DNA from: Sedimentibacter sp. MB31-C6
GTDB lineage: Bacteria; Bacillota; Clostridia; Tissierellales; Sedimentibacteraceae
NCBI RefSeq assembly: GCF_035934735.1
Contig: NZ_CP142396.1
Coordinates: 2,945,902-3,009,901, forward strand
Reading direction: 5' to 3'
Length of the DNA stretch: 64,000 nt
A program made the position numbers and the translations under genes. The notes below the pieces were generated by a model. That model was not told where the DNA came from. It saw only the letters and a list, made by a program, of their open reading frames with translations, and ran no database searches. Positions 44,326-52,596 of the stretch are shown piece by piece (within the stretch, counting starts at the first letter, position 1; every line of letters starts with the position of its first letter).

Positions 44326-45135
44326 ATGGAAAAAATAAATATTTATGCAGTTTCTGACTCCATGGGAGAAACTGCTGAACAAATAGCAAAAGCAGTAATA
44401 AAACAATTCGATATAGCAGAATTTGATATAAGAATAGTTCCATATGTCAATGATAAAGAAGCAATAGATAAATTAATTGCTAAAGCTTCAAAAGAAAATT
44501 CCTTTATAGTTTTTACTCTTGTTGTAAAAGAACTTAGAGATTATTTATTAGAAAAGGCCATTAGTAATGACATTGGTGCTGTTGATGTAATGACGCCAGT
44601 TCTTTTACCACTTATTAAACAACTTGGTATAATTCCAAAACAAGAACCTGGAATTTTAAGAAAATTGGACGATAAATATTTTAAGAAGGTTGAGGCAGTT
44701 GAATTTGCTGTTAAATATGATGATGGTAAAGATACTAGAGGAATACTATTAGCAGATGTAGTGTTGATTGGAGTATCTAGAACGTCAAAAACTCCTTTAT
44801 CAATGTATCTGGCACATAAAAATATAAAAGTTGCAAATATTCCTTTAGTTCCAGAAGTCAGCCCACCTGAAGAACTTAATTTAATTTCGTCGAAAAAAAT
44901 TATTGGTTTGACTCTAAAAAGTGATTACTTGATAAAAATTAGAAAAGAAAGATTAAAGGCAATGGGACTTAAAGATACTGCCAATTATGCCAGTTTAGAA
45001 AGAATTTTTTCAGAATTAGAATATTCTGAAAAAATAATGAATTCTCTAAAATGTAAAGTTATAGACACTACAGATAAAGCTGTTGAAGAAACAGCAAACA
45101 TTATACTTGACTATATTGCTGATTATAATAAATAA
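44326..45135 (+). CDS. pyruvate, phosphate dikinase regulatory protein (DUF299)
   Basis: This 269-aa bifunctional kinase/phosphorylase (YqfL/RP family) switches pyruvate, phosphate dikinase or PEP synthase off and on using ADP and phosphate. The N-terminal IYAVSDSMGETAEQIAKA and the P-loop GVSRTSKTPLSMYLA are diagnostic. VEVSPPEEL-like PEVSPPEEL follows. Coupling to ccpN places both in control of the PEP-pyruvate node. Its target dikinase is not in the window. Confidence 0.94.
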   Translation: MEKINIYAVSDSMGETAEQIAKAVIKQFDIAEFDIRIVPYVNDKEAIDKLIAKASKENSFIVFTLVVKELRDYLLEKAISNDIGAVDVMTPVLLPLIKQLGIIPKQEPGILRKLDDKYFKKVEAVEFAVKYDDGKDTRGILLADVVLIGVSRTSKTPLSMYLAHKNIKVANIPLVPEVSPPEELNLISSKKIIGLTLKSDYLIKIRKERLKAMGLKDTANYASLERIFSELEYSEKIMNSLKCKVIDTTDKAVEETANIILDYIADYNK

Positions 45136-45152
45136 AAAAGAAGGGTGATATC

Positions 45153-46166
45153 GTGAACATAAGGGAATCTTATGAACAATTTGAAATAGAACACTTGTCT
45201 TCAAAAGCAGCAAAAAGCAGATTTACAAAAGGCAGAAAAATTGAAGAAACTAAATGTGAGATTAGAACTGATTATCAAAGAGACCGAGATAGAATTATTC
45301 ATTCAAAAGCCTTTAGAAGATTAAAACATAAAACTCAAGTATTCTTATCGCCAGAGAAAGATCACTATAGAACACGTTTAACTCATACTTTAGAAGTTTC
45401 ACAAATATCAAGAACAATTGCTAGAAGTTTAAAATTAAATGAAGATTTGACTGAAGCTATAGCTTTAGGACATGATTTAGGTCATACACCTTTTGGACAT
45501 ACTGGTGAAAGAATTCTAAATGATTTAATAAAATCAGGTTTTAAACATAATGAACAAAGTTTACGAGTTGTAGATTTTTTAGAAATAAGAAATGGAAAGC
45601 AAGGTTTAAATTTGACTTATGAAGTTAGAGATGGTATTCTTAAACATCCAAAAGATTATAAGCCAGAAACCTTAGAAGGTCAAATTGTGAGTATTTCAGA
45701 TAGAATAGCATATATTAATCACGATATTGATGATGCTATTAGAGCAAATATAATTAATCAAAAACAAATTCCAGATAAATTTTTAAATTTATTAGGAAAT
45801 ACCCACGGTGAAAGAATTAACACAATGATTATAAATATTATAGAAAATAGTAAGAACGAAAGTGATATTAAAATGAGTGAAGAAATAGCAAAAGCTACAT
45901 CTGAACTCAGAGATTTTTTGTTTGAAAATGTTTATTATAATAAAATTGCTAAAAGTGAAGAAGATAAAACTACTTTTATAGTAGAAAAAATTTTCGAATA
46001 CTATATCAATCATTTTGATGCACTTCCCGATTATTACTTGAAAATTTATAATGAGAATAACTTTACAAAGAATGAAGTAATTAAAGATTATATAGCAGGT
46101 ATGACTGATAATTACGCAATGAATATTTTTGAAAAATTATATATTCCTAAGCCATGGCAACAATAA
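45153..46166 (+). CDS. dgt: deoxyguanosinetriphosphate triphosphohydrolase-like protein
   Basis: This 337-aa HD-domain phosphohydrolase is predicted to release tripolyphosphate from dNTPs. The metal residues are in RLTHTLEVSQI and GHDLGHTPFGHTGE (His-Asp pair). The GTG start is preceded by AAGGGTGAT. It lies immediately upstream of dnaG-rpoD as in many Clostridia. Substrate preference cannot be read from sequence. Confidence 0.93.
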   Translation: MNIRESYEQFEIEHLSSKAAKSRFTKGRKIEETKCEIRTDYQRDRDRIIHSKAFRRLKHKTQVFLSPEKDHYRTRLTHTLEVSQISRTIARSLKLNEDLTEAIALGHDLGHTPFGHTGERILNDLIKSGFKHNEQSLRVVDFLEIRNGKQGLNLTYEVRDGILKHPKDYKPETLEGQIVSISDRIAYINHDIDDAIRANIINQKQIPDKFLNLLGNTHGERINTMIINIIENSKNESDIKMSEEIAKATSELRDFLFENVYYNKIAKSEEDKTTFIVEKIFEYYINHFDALPDYYLKIYNENNFTKNEVIKDYIAGMTDNYAMNIFEKLYIPKPWQQ

Positions 46167-46167
46167 A

Positions 46168-46191
46168 ACCTCCACCTATAAAAGTGGAGGT
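46168..46191. terminator. hairpin after dgt
   Basis: A perfect 8-bp stem ACCTCCAC/GTGGAGGT with an 8-nt loop directly follows the stop codon. The T-run is poor on + and better on -. Confidence 0.6.
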
Positions 46192-46209
46192 CTTAAAAAA
46201 ATAAAGAAG

Positions 46210-46273
46210 AAATTTCTTTGGCAAATTTCTTTGAAACTTTTTTATTGACAACCACCTATGTATATGTTATAAT
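46210..46273 (+). promoter_or_regulatory. consensus sigma-A promoter of dnaG-rpoD with tandem upstream repeat
   Basis: TTGACA (46245-46250) and TATAAT (46268-46273) are exactly consensus with 17 bp spacing. AAATTTCTTTG occurs twice just upstream (46210-46220 and 46223-46233), with a period of 13 bp. A bound regulator is possible. Confidence 0.88.
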
Positions 46274-46304
46274 TTACCTTCAATGTAAGGATAATGGTGA
46301 TATT

Positions 46305-48071
46305 ATGCCCTATAAATTGGATTCTGAAGTAATAGATAGAATTCTTGATGAAAATAATATTGTAGATTTAATAGAAGAATACTTACCGTTAAAGAAGGCA
46401 GGTGCAAATTATAGTACTAACTGTCCCTTTCATAAAGAAAAGACTCCGTCCTTCATTGTTTCTCCGGAGAAACAAATATTTCATTGCTTCGGATGTGGTG
46501 AAAGCGGAAATAGCATAAATTTTCTTATGAAATATAAAAATTTTACTTTTGTAGAAGCTTCTGAATATCTAGCTAAAAGAGCAGGAATAGTTTTAGAAGA
46601 GGTCGTTCCCCAAAATATTAACAACAGCAATAAAATATTATCTGACAAGCTATATGAAATAAATCGAGAAGCTGCATCATTTTTTTATAGAATCTTAAAA
46701 AAACATCCAGAAGTTATCAAGTACCTGCATAGTAGAAAAATTGATGCAAATGTAATAAAAATATTTGGAATTGGATATGCTATCAACGAATGGGATAATT
46801 TGTTAAGATATTTGTTGAATAAAGGTTTTAAAGAAGAAGATATATCTAAAACTGGATTAATAATTAAAAGTAAAAATAGAAATAATTACTATGATAGATT
46901 TAGAAACAGGGTAATATTTCCTATTTGGGACGTTAAAAGACGCATTGTTGGTTTCGGTGGTAGAGTACTTGATGATTCTTTACCCAAATACTTAAATTCA
47001 CCTGAAAGTTTAGTATTTAGCAAAGGTAATAATTTATATGGAATTAATATCGCAAAGGAAACCGTACGAGATAAAAGCTTTATTTTAGTTGAAGGTTATA
47101 TGGATGTAATTAAAATGCATGCTCATGGATATAATACTACAGTTGCAGCATTAGGTACTTCTTTAACTGAAAATCAAGTAAAACTTATGAAGAGATATAG
47201 TAAAAATTTTTACATAGCATTTGATGCAGATACTGCAGGACAAAAAGCTGCTCTAAAAGCTATTAACATGATTAAAAAGACTAATCTAAATGGTAGAGTA
47301 GTAGTAATCCCAGATGCAAAAGATCCAGATGAATATTTAAATAAATTCGGAAAATCAAAATTCGACAAACTTATAGAAAATTCTTTAGATTATTATAGCT
47401 TTTTAGAATTTTATTATAAAGATATATATGAAAATTCTAGTAAAGTTGAATATATAAATAAATATTTTGAAAATATAGTAAATGTAGGAAGTGAAATTGA
47501 AAAAGAATTAATTTTTGAAAAATTATCGGAAAAAGTAGGGGTTTCCAAAGATTCTATATTAAAAGAATACAACAAAATAAAAACTAAAAAGAGAAATTAT
47601 GTTAAAAATGCACCACCTGTTACATATAAACCGCAGGTTAATAAAATTACTACATCACACGAAGAAGAGCTAATTAAACTAATTCTCATTAATAATGATT
47701 TTGCATTATACTTAAAAGAGATAGTAAATGAAGATACCTTTAAGGACTTGAATTTCTATAATATATTTAAAGAGATGTATAATTACAAAATCAATAATAT
47801 GAATTTAAACGAAGAAAGCTTAAAAAAGATAATTAGTGATAAAATGGATGTAAGTGTTTTTGTGCAGAATGACGATGTTGATTACAATAATTTAGAGGCT
47901 TTATTCAAAGATTGTATGAAGAGACTTAAAATTAGGTATTATGAAAAAAAGAAAGCTATGCTAACTGATAGCATAAAAGAGTCTAATAATACGTTAGAGA
48001 ACAATGTCATTATGAATGAAATTTTTAGCCTCGCTAAAAAAATTAAATCAACTAAGGAGGAAGTAAATTAG
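46305..48071 (+). CDS. dnaG: DNA primase DnaG
   Basis: This 588-aa primase makes RNA primers for replication. The zinc finger CPFHKEKTPSFIVSPEKQ with CFGC is at about residues 40-62. The TOPRIM catalytic core contains EGYMDVIKMHAHGY and IAFDADTAGQKAA. A C-terminal helicase-binding helical domain closes it. GGTGAT before ATG 46305 sets the start; an earlier in-frame TTG lies in the promoter. rpoD follows three bases after the stop. Confidence 0.97.
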   Translation: MPYKLDSEVIDRILDENNIVDLIEEYLPLKKAGANYSTNCPFHKEKTPSFIVSPEKQIFHCFGCGESGNSINFLMKYKNFTFVEASEYLAKRAGIVLEEVVPQNINNSNKILSDKLYEINREAASFFYRILKKHPEVIKYLHSRKIDANVIKIFGIGYAINEWDNLLRYLLNKGFKEEDISKTGLIIKSKNRNNYYDRFRNRVIFPIWDVKRRIVGFGGRVLDDSLPKYLNSPESLVFSKGNNLYGINIAKETVRDKSFILVEGYMDVIKMHAHGYNTTVAALGTSLTENQVKLMKRYSKNFYIAFDADTAGQKAALKAINMIKKTNLNGRVVVIPDAKDPDEYLNKFGKSKFDKLIENSLDYYSFLEFYYKDIYENSSKVEYINKYFENIVNVGSEIEKELIFEKLSEKVGVSKDSILKEYNKIKTKKRNYVKNAPPVTYKPQVNKITTSHEEELIKLILINNDFALYLKEIVNEDTFKDLNFYNIFKEMYNYKINNMNLNEESLKKIISDKMDVSVFVQNDDVDYNNLEALFKDCMKRLKIRYYEKKKAMLTDSIKESNNTLENNVIMNEIFSLAKKIKSTKEEVN

Positions 48072-48074
48072 CCC

Positions 48075-49244
48075 ATGATGGAAAACAAAAATGTACCTGT
48101 TAGTAAAGAGGATGAATCTGCTAAAAATGCTGAAGTCTTTCAAAAAATAGAAACAATTAAGAATAGATTATTAGAAAAAGGTAAAAAAAATGGATTTATA
48201 ACATATAAAGAAGTCCTAAGATCCTTTGAAAAATTAGATATTAACCCTGAATTTATAGATGATTTTTATAAACTAATTGAAGATAATGATCTTGAAATTT
48301 TAGGATTTCAAGATGATATGATACCTGAAAAGGTAGAGGATGAAGAAGAAACTGATATAAAAGAAGATGCTGACTTCTTTGTTAGCCAAACCGATGATGA
48401 TATCTTAAAGGGAGTTAATATAGATGACCCTGTAAGGATGTATTTAAAAGAAATTGGTAAAGTTCCTTTATTAACAGCCCAAGAAGAAGTAGACTTAGCG
48501 AAATTAATTCAAGATGGTGATGAGGAAGCAAAAAAAAGATTAGCAGAAGCTAACCTGCGACTAGTTGTCAGTATTGCTAAAAGATACGTTGGTAGAGGAA
48601 TGCTATTTTTAGACCTTATACAAGAAGGAAATCTAGGTTTAATTAAGGCTGTAGAAAAATTCGATTATACAAAAGGTTTTAAATTTAGTACTTATGCTAC
48701 ATGGTGGATTCGACAAGCAATTACAAGAGCAATTGCTGATCAAGCAAGAACAATAAGAATTCCTGTTCATATGGTAGAGACAATTAATAAGCTTATTAGA
48801 ATAAAAAGACAGCTTCTCCAAGAACTAGGACGAGATGCAACACCAGAAGAAATTGCACTTGAAATGGATATGGAACCTGATAAAGTTAGAGATATATTAA
48901 AAATTGCTCAAGAACCTGTTTCATTAGAAACTCCTATAGGTGAAGAAGAAGATAGTCATTTAGGTGATTTTATACCAGATGATGATGTTCAAGCTCCCTC
49001 AGATGTTGCAACATTTACTTTATTAAAAGAACAACTTTCATCAGTACTTCATACTTTAACAGATAGAGAACAAAAAGTTTTAAGATTAAGATTTGGTTTG
49101 GATGATGGAAGAGCACGAACACTTGAAGAAGTTGGTAAAGAATTTGAGGTTACAAGGGAAAGAATTAGACAAATTGAAGCAAAAGCTTTAAGAAAATTGA
49201 GACATCCAAGTAGAAGTAAAAAATTAAAGGATTATCTTGAGTAG
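48075..49244 (+). CDS. rpoD: RNA polymerase primary sigma factor
   Basis: This 389-aa housekeeping sigma factor (SigA) has region 1.2 [17 protein letters not shown], region 2 with [15 protein letters not shown] and [17 protein letters not shown], and region 4.2 with [18 protein letters not shown] variable acidic N-terminus of about 115 residues precedes region 1.2. The nearest Shine-Dalgarno (GGAGG) is about 14 bases before the first ATG, unusually far, but an in-frame TAG at 48069 rules out an earlier start. Confidence 0.98.
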   Translation: MMENKNVPVSKEDESAKNAEVFQKIETIKNRLLEKGKKNGFITYKEVLRSFEKLDINPEFIDDFYKLIEDNDLEILGFQDDMIPEKVEDEEETDIKEDADFFVSQTDDDILKGVNIDDPVRMYLKEIGKVPLLTAQEEVDLAKLIQDGDEEAKKRLAEANLRLVVSIAKRYVGRGMLFLDLIQEGNLGLIKAVEKFDYTKGFKFSTYATWWIRQAITRAIADQARTIRIPVHMVETINKLIRIKRQLLQELGRDATPEEIALEMDMEPDKVRDILKIAQEPVSLETPIGEEEDSHLGDFIPDDDVQAPSDVATFTLLKEQLSSVLHTLTDREQKVLRLRFGLDDGRARTLEEVGKEFEVTRERIRQIEAKALRKLRHPSRSKKLKDYLE

Positions 49245-49259
49245 TAGCAAATTTAATTA

Positions 49260-49311
49260 TTGTCATTGTATGAATAAACCAAAAATTAGATTCTACTTCG
49301 TAGAATGACAA
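49260..49311. repeat. small inverted repeat with TTGTCATT/AATGACAA ends
   Basis: Termini TTGTCATT (49260-49267) and AATGACAA (49304-49311) flank a segment containing GATTCTACTTCGTAGAATGACA. This resembles degenerate copies of the widespread AGATTCT...AGAATGACAA dispersed element. It lies downstream of rpoD and holds no gene. Confidence 0.5.
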
Positions 49312-49329
49312 GGTAATTATGATAAATTA

Positions 49330-49361
49330 AAATAAATGGAATGTTTACATTCCATTTATTT
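49330..49361 (+). terminator. terminator of the dnaG-rpoD operon
   Basis: A perfect 14-bp stem AAATAAATGGAATG with its complement encloses a TTTA loop and is followed by T-rich sequence. Confidence 0.85.
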
Positions 49362-49451
49362 TATATATATTAAATTATTGAAAAGACTATTAAAAAACAT
49401 AACTTTCATCAGTCTTGCATTTTTAATTATGTAAAGAATAAGGGGAATAAT

Positions 49452-50147
49452 ATGAACCGTTTAGAATGTATAAAATCTATGGTATCAAAGTGTAATACCG
49501 CTGCTGATATTGGTACTGATCACGGATACATAGCAGAAATGCTATTACATGACAACACTGCAAAAAAAGTAATTGCTAGTGATATAAACAAAGGACCTTT
49601 AAATCGTGCAATAAAATACTTAACATCTAAGAATTTGAACTGCTATTGTGATTTTAGATTAGGTAGCGGTTTAAAAGTATTAAATAAAGAAGAAGCTGAG
49701 GCCATTATAATTGCTGGAATGGGTGGAGAGCTAATATCTAATATATTAGAAGAGTCAAAAGATATATCATCTAGTACATATCAATTAATATTACAACCTA
49801 TGACTGCTGTTGATAAGTTACGGCGGTATTTATATAATAACAACTTTAAAATTATAGATGAAGATATTGTGAAAGAACAACAACATTATTATTTTATTAT
49901 AAAAGCAGAACCTGGCTTCTCAATAATAGAAGATGAAATTTATTATGAATTTAGTAAAATTTTAATAGGAAACAATAATCAAATTATGAAAAATTATATT
50001 ATTAAAGTTTTACAAACAAATAATAAAATCATTCGTAATCTTGAATTGACAAATAATTCTTCATATAAAGAAAAAATTAATATATTAAAAAATAAGAATA
50101 ATAAAATAATGGAGTTGATAAACAATGAAACTAAATTTAATAGTTGA
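49452..50147 (+). CDS. trmK: tRNA (adenine-N1)-methyltransferase TrmK
   Basis: This 231-aa class I methyltransferase forms m1A22 in tRNAs. The SAM-binding motif AADIGTDHGYIAEMLL is near residues 17-32 and VIASDINKGPL follows. A C-terminal coiled-coil-like helix pair is typical of the family. AAGGGG precedes the ATG. Its end overlaps the Nif3-like gene by 23 nt. The order rpoD-trmK-nif3 matches B. subtilis sigA-yqfN-yqfO. Confidence 0.94.
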   Translation: MNRLECIKSMVSKCNTAADIGTDHGYIAEMLLHDNTAKKVIASDINKGPLNRAIKYLTSKNLNCYCDFRLGSGLKVLNKEEAEAIIIAGMGGELISNILEESKDISSSTYQLILQPMTAVDKLRRYLYNNNFKIIDEDIVKEQQHYYFIIKAEPGFSIIEDEIYYEFSKILIGNNNQIMKNYIIKVLQTNNKIIRNLELTNNSSYKEKINILKNKNNKIMELINNETKFNS

Positions 50148-50904
50148 ATTATTAGAATCTAAATTAAAAATAAAAACACAAGAAACTTGGGATAACAGTG
50201 GTCTACAAATAGGCAATTTAAATAGTGACATAAAAAATATTATGTTAATACTAGATCTAGATTTAGATTCAGTTAAATATGCGATAAAAAGTGGAATAAA
50301 CTTAATAATAACTCATCATCCATTTATATTTGGGTCATTAAAATCAATAGACTTCAATACTTATGATGGTTTAATCATCAAAAATTTAATTTTAAACAAC
50401 ATTAATTTATATAGTATGCATACAAACTTAGATATGGCAGAATATGGAGTGAATTATAAATTAGCTCAAAAGCTTAGTATTAGAAATTATGCTATTCTAC
50501 ATGAAGTAAATGAAAGTGATAATGGATATGGTGGTATTGGAAATATTGAAGAGCAAAACATCATAAAATATGCTGAATCAGTTAAAGATTCATTGAATTG
50601 TAGTAATATTAAACTATATTGTAATGATTTAAATAAAAAAATAAGAAAAATTGCCTTTTGTGGGGGAAGTGGAAGTGATTTTATAGATGACGCAATAAAT
50701 AAAGGCGCAGATGTTTATATAACTGGAGATATAAAATATCATCAAGCTCAAAATGCTTTAAAAAATAATTTAAGTATAATTGATGCTGGTCACTACAATA
50801 CAGAATATCACACTTTAGAAACCATAAAAAATATTCTAGAAAATACTAAAGACTTTAAAATAACTATTTTAGAGAAAAACACTGTAAATGAAATAATAAT
50901 TTAA
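50125..50904 (+). CDS. Nif3-like dinuclear metal protein (YqfO)
   Basis: This 259-aa member of the NIF3/GTP cyclohydrolase I type 2 family starts with QETWDNSGLQIGN. The metal ligands lie in ITHHPFIF and MHTNLDMA and in the C-terminal DAGHYNTE. The family has a dinuclear metal site and no agreed function. The long YqfO insert is absent, so this is the short form. The start lies inside the end of trmK, with GGAGTTG upstream. Confidence 0.92.
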   Translation: MKLNLIVELLESKLKIKTQETWDNSGLQIGNLNSDIKNIMLILDLDLDSVKYAIKSGINLIITHHPFIFGSLKSIDFNTYDGLIIKNLILNNINLYSMHTNLDMAEYGVNYKLAQKLSIRNYAILHEVNESDNGYGGIGNIEEQNIIKYAESVKDSLNCSNIKLYCNDLNKKIRKIAFCGGSGSDFIDDAINKGADVYITGDIKYHQAQNALKNNLSIIDAGHYNTEYHTLETIKNILENTKDFKITILEKNTVNEIII

Positions 50905-50909
50905 TATAA

Positions 50910-50936
50910 AAAACACTTGAAATTTTCAAGTGTTTT
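50910..50936. terminator. terminator between the Nif3-like gene and rnpB
   Basis: A perfect 12-bp stem (50910-50921 and 50925-50936) AAAACACTTGAA with its complement has A and T flanks on both sides. It serves convergent transcripts. Confidence 0.88.
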
Positions 50937-50956
50937 ATTTTCTTTTAAGGAGTAAA

Positions 50957-51280
50957 TACATAAGCCGAGTTCTGTATTAAACAGTCATCTATCTACGCTT
51001 ACTGTTACCAGTAAGCTCTAGCAACCTACCATTTGGACTGTGACGAGCAGCCACTCCAAAGTCCTATCTTGGTCTTGCTCCAGGTGGGGTTTACATAGCC
51101 AATTAGTCGCCTAATTGCTGGTGAGCTCTTACCTCACCTTTCCATCCTTACCACAAAAGTGGCGGTTTCTTTCTGTTGCACTTTCCTTAAGGTCGCCCTC
51201 ACTGGGTGTTATCCAGCACCTTGCTCTACGGAGCTCGGACTTTCCTCATGCCAAGCATGCGACTGTACAATTTACTCTAC
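50957..51280 (-). ncRNA. rnpB: RNase P RNA
   Basis: Read on the minus strand, the RNA of about 324 nt contains the universal segments GAGGAAAGTCCGAGCTCC near the 5' end, GTGCAACAGAAAGAAACCGCC, GGTAAGGATGGAAAGGTG, and the 3' end AGAACTCGGCTTA. It is the catalytic subunit that removes tRNA 5' leaders. The layout of the CAGAAA region favours type A, as in most Clostridia. The 5' end is estimated from its promoter. Confidence 0.96.
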
Positions 51281-51283
51281 ACT

Positions 51284-51312
51284 ATATTACATTAAATATA
51301 GGTTTAAGTCAA
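51284..51312 (-). promoter_or_regulatory. sigma-A promoter of rnpB
   Basis: On the minus strand, TTGACT (51307-51312) and TAATAT (51284-51289) are 17 bp apart and give a start near 51278-51280. Confidence 0.7.
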
Positions 51313-51357
51313 CTTATAATATTTTCCTTTACAACCATTCAATTCAATTTACGAATA

Positions 51358-51969
51358 TTATTTGTGAAGAATAGGGGATAGTCTTTTATAAATCAATAAT
51401 GTGATCGCTGAAACTATAATACCTTTTAATATGTTGAATGGTACTACTGCATATAGTATAAAAGTTTTTAGGTCAATTATATAAGGATTTAAAGCATTTC
51501 CCATATCTATAAATGACTGTATTGGCGCACCAAAAACTTTTGCATAAGCTGGCAATAATACCGAATAGTTTAATAATGCTCCCACAATTGCAAGAGAAAT
51601 AGTACCTACTACCATTCCTATAATTGCTGTTTTCATTGTTTTATGGTGTCTGTAAATATAACCAGCAGGTATTACAAAAGAACAACCTATTAGAAAGTTT
51701 GCTAATTCTCCAATTCCTCCTGTAATTGTTCCATTTAACACAAAATTCAATAGTATTTTAACAAATTCAATTGCTATAGCAGCAAAAGGTCCTAAAGCAA
51801 ATGCTCCGATTAAAACAGGAATTTCACTAAGGTCTAATTTGTAAAAGCTTGGAGCAAACCATAAAGGCATTTCAACTAGCATTAAAACTCCTGCTATTGC
51901 TGATAATACTCCAATTTTAGTCAATGTTTTTACACTTTTTTTTTGATTGATTGAAATTTCATTTTTCAT
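51358..51969 (-). CDS. ribU: riboflavin ECF transporter substrate-binding protein RibU
   Basis: This 203-aa S-component has six membrane helices and the RibU features MLVEMPLWFAPSFYKLDLSEIPVLIG, shown here by position about 29-54, and ALGPFAAIAIEFVKILLN. It binds riboflavin and works with the shared ECF energising module, which is not in the window. AAGGAGG precedes the ATG. An FMN riboswitch upstream confirms the substrate. Confidence 0.94.
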   Translation of the reverse strand: MKNEISINQKKSVKTLTKIGVLSAIAGVLMLVEMPLWFAPSFYKLDLSEIPVLIGAFALGPFAAIAIEFVKILLNFVLNGTITGGIGELANFLIGCSFVIPAGYIYRHHKTMKTAIIGMVVGTISLAIVGALLNYSVLLPAYAKVFGAPIQSFIDMGNALNPYIIDLKTFILYAVVPFNILKGIIVSAITLLIYKRLSPILHK

Positions 51970-52031
51970 ATTTTCCTCCTTGTGCTTTGCACTATTAAAG
52001 ATTTAGAGGCTTCAAATAAATATATTATAAA

Positions 52032-52060
52032 ATAAAAAAGCCTCTGAAATCTTCAGAGGC
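52032..52060 (-). terminator. expression-platform terminator of the FMN riboswitch
   Basis: On the minus strand a 9-bp stem GCCTCTGAA/TTCAGAGGC is followed by six T. It lies between the aptamer and ribU, so FMN binding should cause premature termination. Confidence 0.88.
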
Positions 52061-52091
52061 ATAACTTCGATAGAAATTGCTTATATTAGTA

Positions 52092-52200
52092 ATCTCTTCT
52101 ACCATCCAGACTATACTGTCGGTATTGGAATTCCACCAATTCAACCTTTCGGCTCGCGGACTATAACCGCCGGTAGGGAATTTCACCCTGCCCTGAAGAT
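52092..52200 (-). promoter_or_regulatory. FMN riboswitch (RFN element)
   Basis: On the minus strand the conserved aptamer pieces are all present: ATCTTCAGGGCAGGGTGAAA, TTCCCTACCGGCGG, AGTCCGCGAGCC, TTGGTGGAATTCC, ACCGACAGTATAGTCTGGAT and a closing GAAGAGAT. It controls ribU through the terminator at 52032-52060. Confidence 0.97.
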
Positions 52201-52213
52201 ATTTCACGTCTAT

Positions 52214-52241
52214 ATTATAACATGGTATTTTATTTTGTAAA
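52214..52241 (-). promoter_or_regulatory. sigma-A promoter of the FMN riboswitch/ribU transcript
   Basis: On the minus strand, TTTACA (52236-52241) and TATAAT (52214-52219) are 16 bp apart, directly before the aptamer. Confidence 0.7.
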
Positions 52242-52248
52242 GTAATTT

Positions 52249-52407
52249 CTAAAAAAAAATTTTTTTTCTTAAAAATAATCCTGTTAATATACATATAATT
52301 GATATTAATATTGATAGGAAATTTACAGTTTTAAATTTTATTTCTATTAAAATACCTAAAATACCTATTAATATTAATCCCACCCAAATAAATTTATTAA
52401 GTTCCAT
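52249..52407 (-). CDS. small two-helix membrane protein, unrecognised
   Basis: An open frame of 52 codons begins MELNKFIWVGLILIGILG and ends in RKKIFF. Two hydrophobic stretches (about 7-21 and 29-46) flank a short polar turn EIKFKT. GGAGG lies five bases before the ATG and a promoter-like TTGGAA-N17-TACAAT is located upstream. I do not recognise the family. Its stop lies beside the ribU promoter and it is divergent from spoIIIAA. The clean binding site and promoter argue for a real gene. Confidence 0.6.
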   Translation of the reverse strand: MELNKFIWVGLILIGILGILIEIKFKTVNFLSILISIICILTGLFLRKKIFF

Positions 52408-52431
52408 ATTTACCTCCTATACATATTTTTT

Positions 52432-52460
52432 ATTGTAACAAATTTTATGAAAACTTCCAA
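52432..52460 (-). promoter_or_regulatory. possible promoter of the 52-aa membrane protein gene
   Basis: On the minus strand, TTGGAA (52455-52460) and TACAAT (52432-52437) are 17 bp apart, 24 bp before the ATG. Confidence 0.5.
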
Positions 52461-52554
52461 CATTTTTGATTGTAAAGAATTAATTCTTTGTTTCAAATAT
52501 ATGTTTTTATATATATAAAATCTTATCATATTTTTATATATTTTTAATATTATA

Positions 52555-52580
52555 AAATATAAGCGTGATTCACTCATAGA
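52555..52580 (+). promoter_or_regulatory. possible sigma-E promoter of the spoIIIA operon
   Basis: AAATAT (52555-52560) and CATAGA (52575-52580) are 14 bp apart and resemble sigma-E -35 and -10 elements. spoIIIA is a sigma-E operon in B. subtilis. Moderate to weak support. Confidence 0.4.
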
Positions 52581-52596
52581 CAAAGGGGATAAATTT

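Noticed and set aside
46218..46304. N-terminal extension of dnaG
   Set aside because: It spans a consensus promoter and lacks family similarity; ATG 46305 has the binding site.
51115..51381. Plus-strand reading frames of 71-88 codons
   Set aside because: They are antisense to the RNase P RNA gene and have no binding site.
52025..52294. Minus-strand 89-codon frame
   Set aside because: It runs through the FMN riboswitch and its terminator, so it is not coding.
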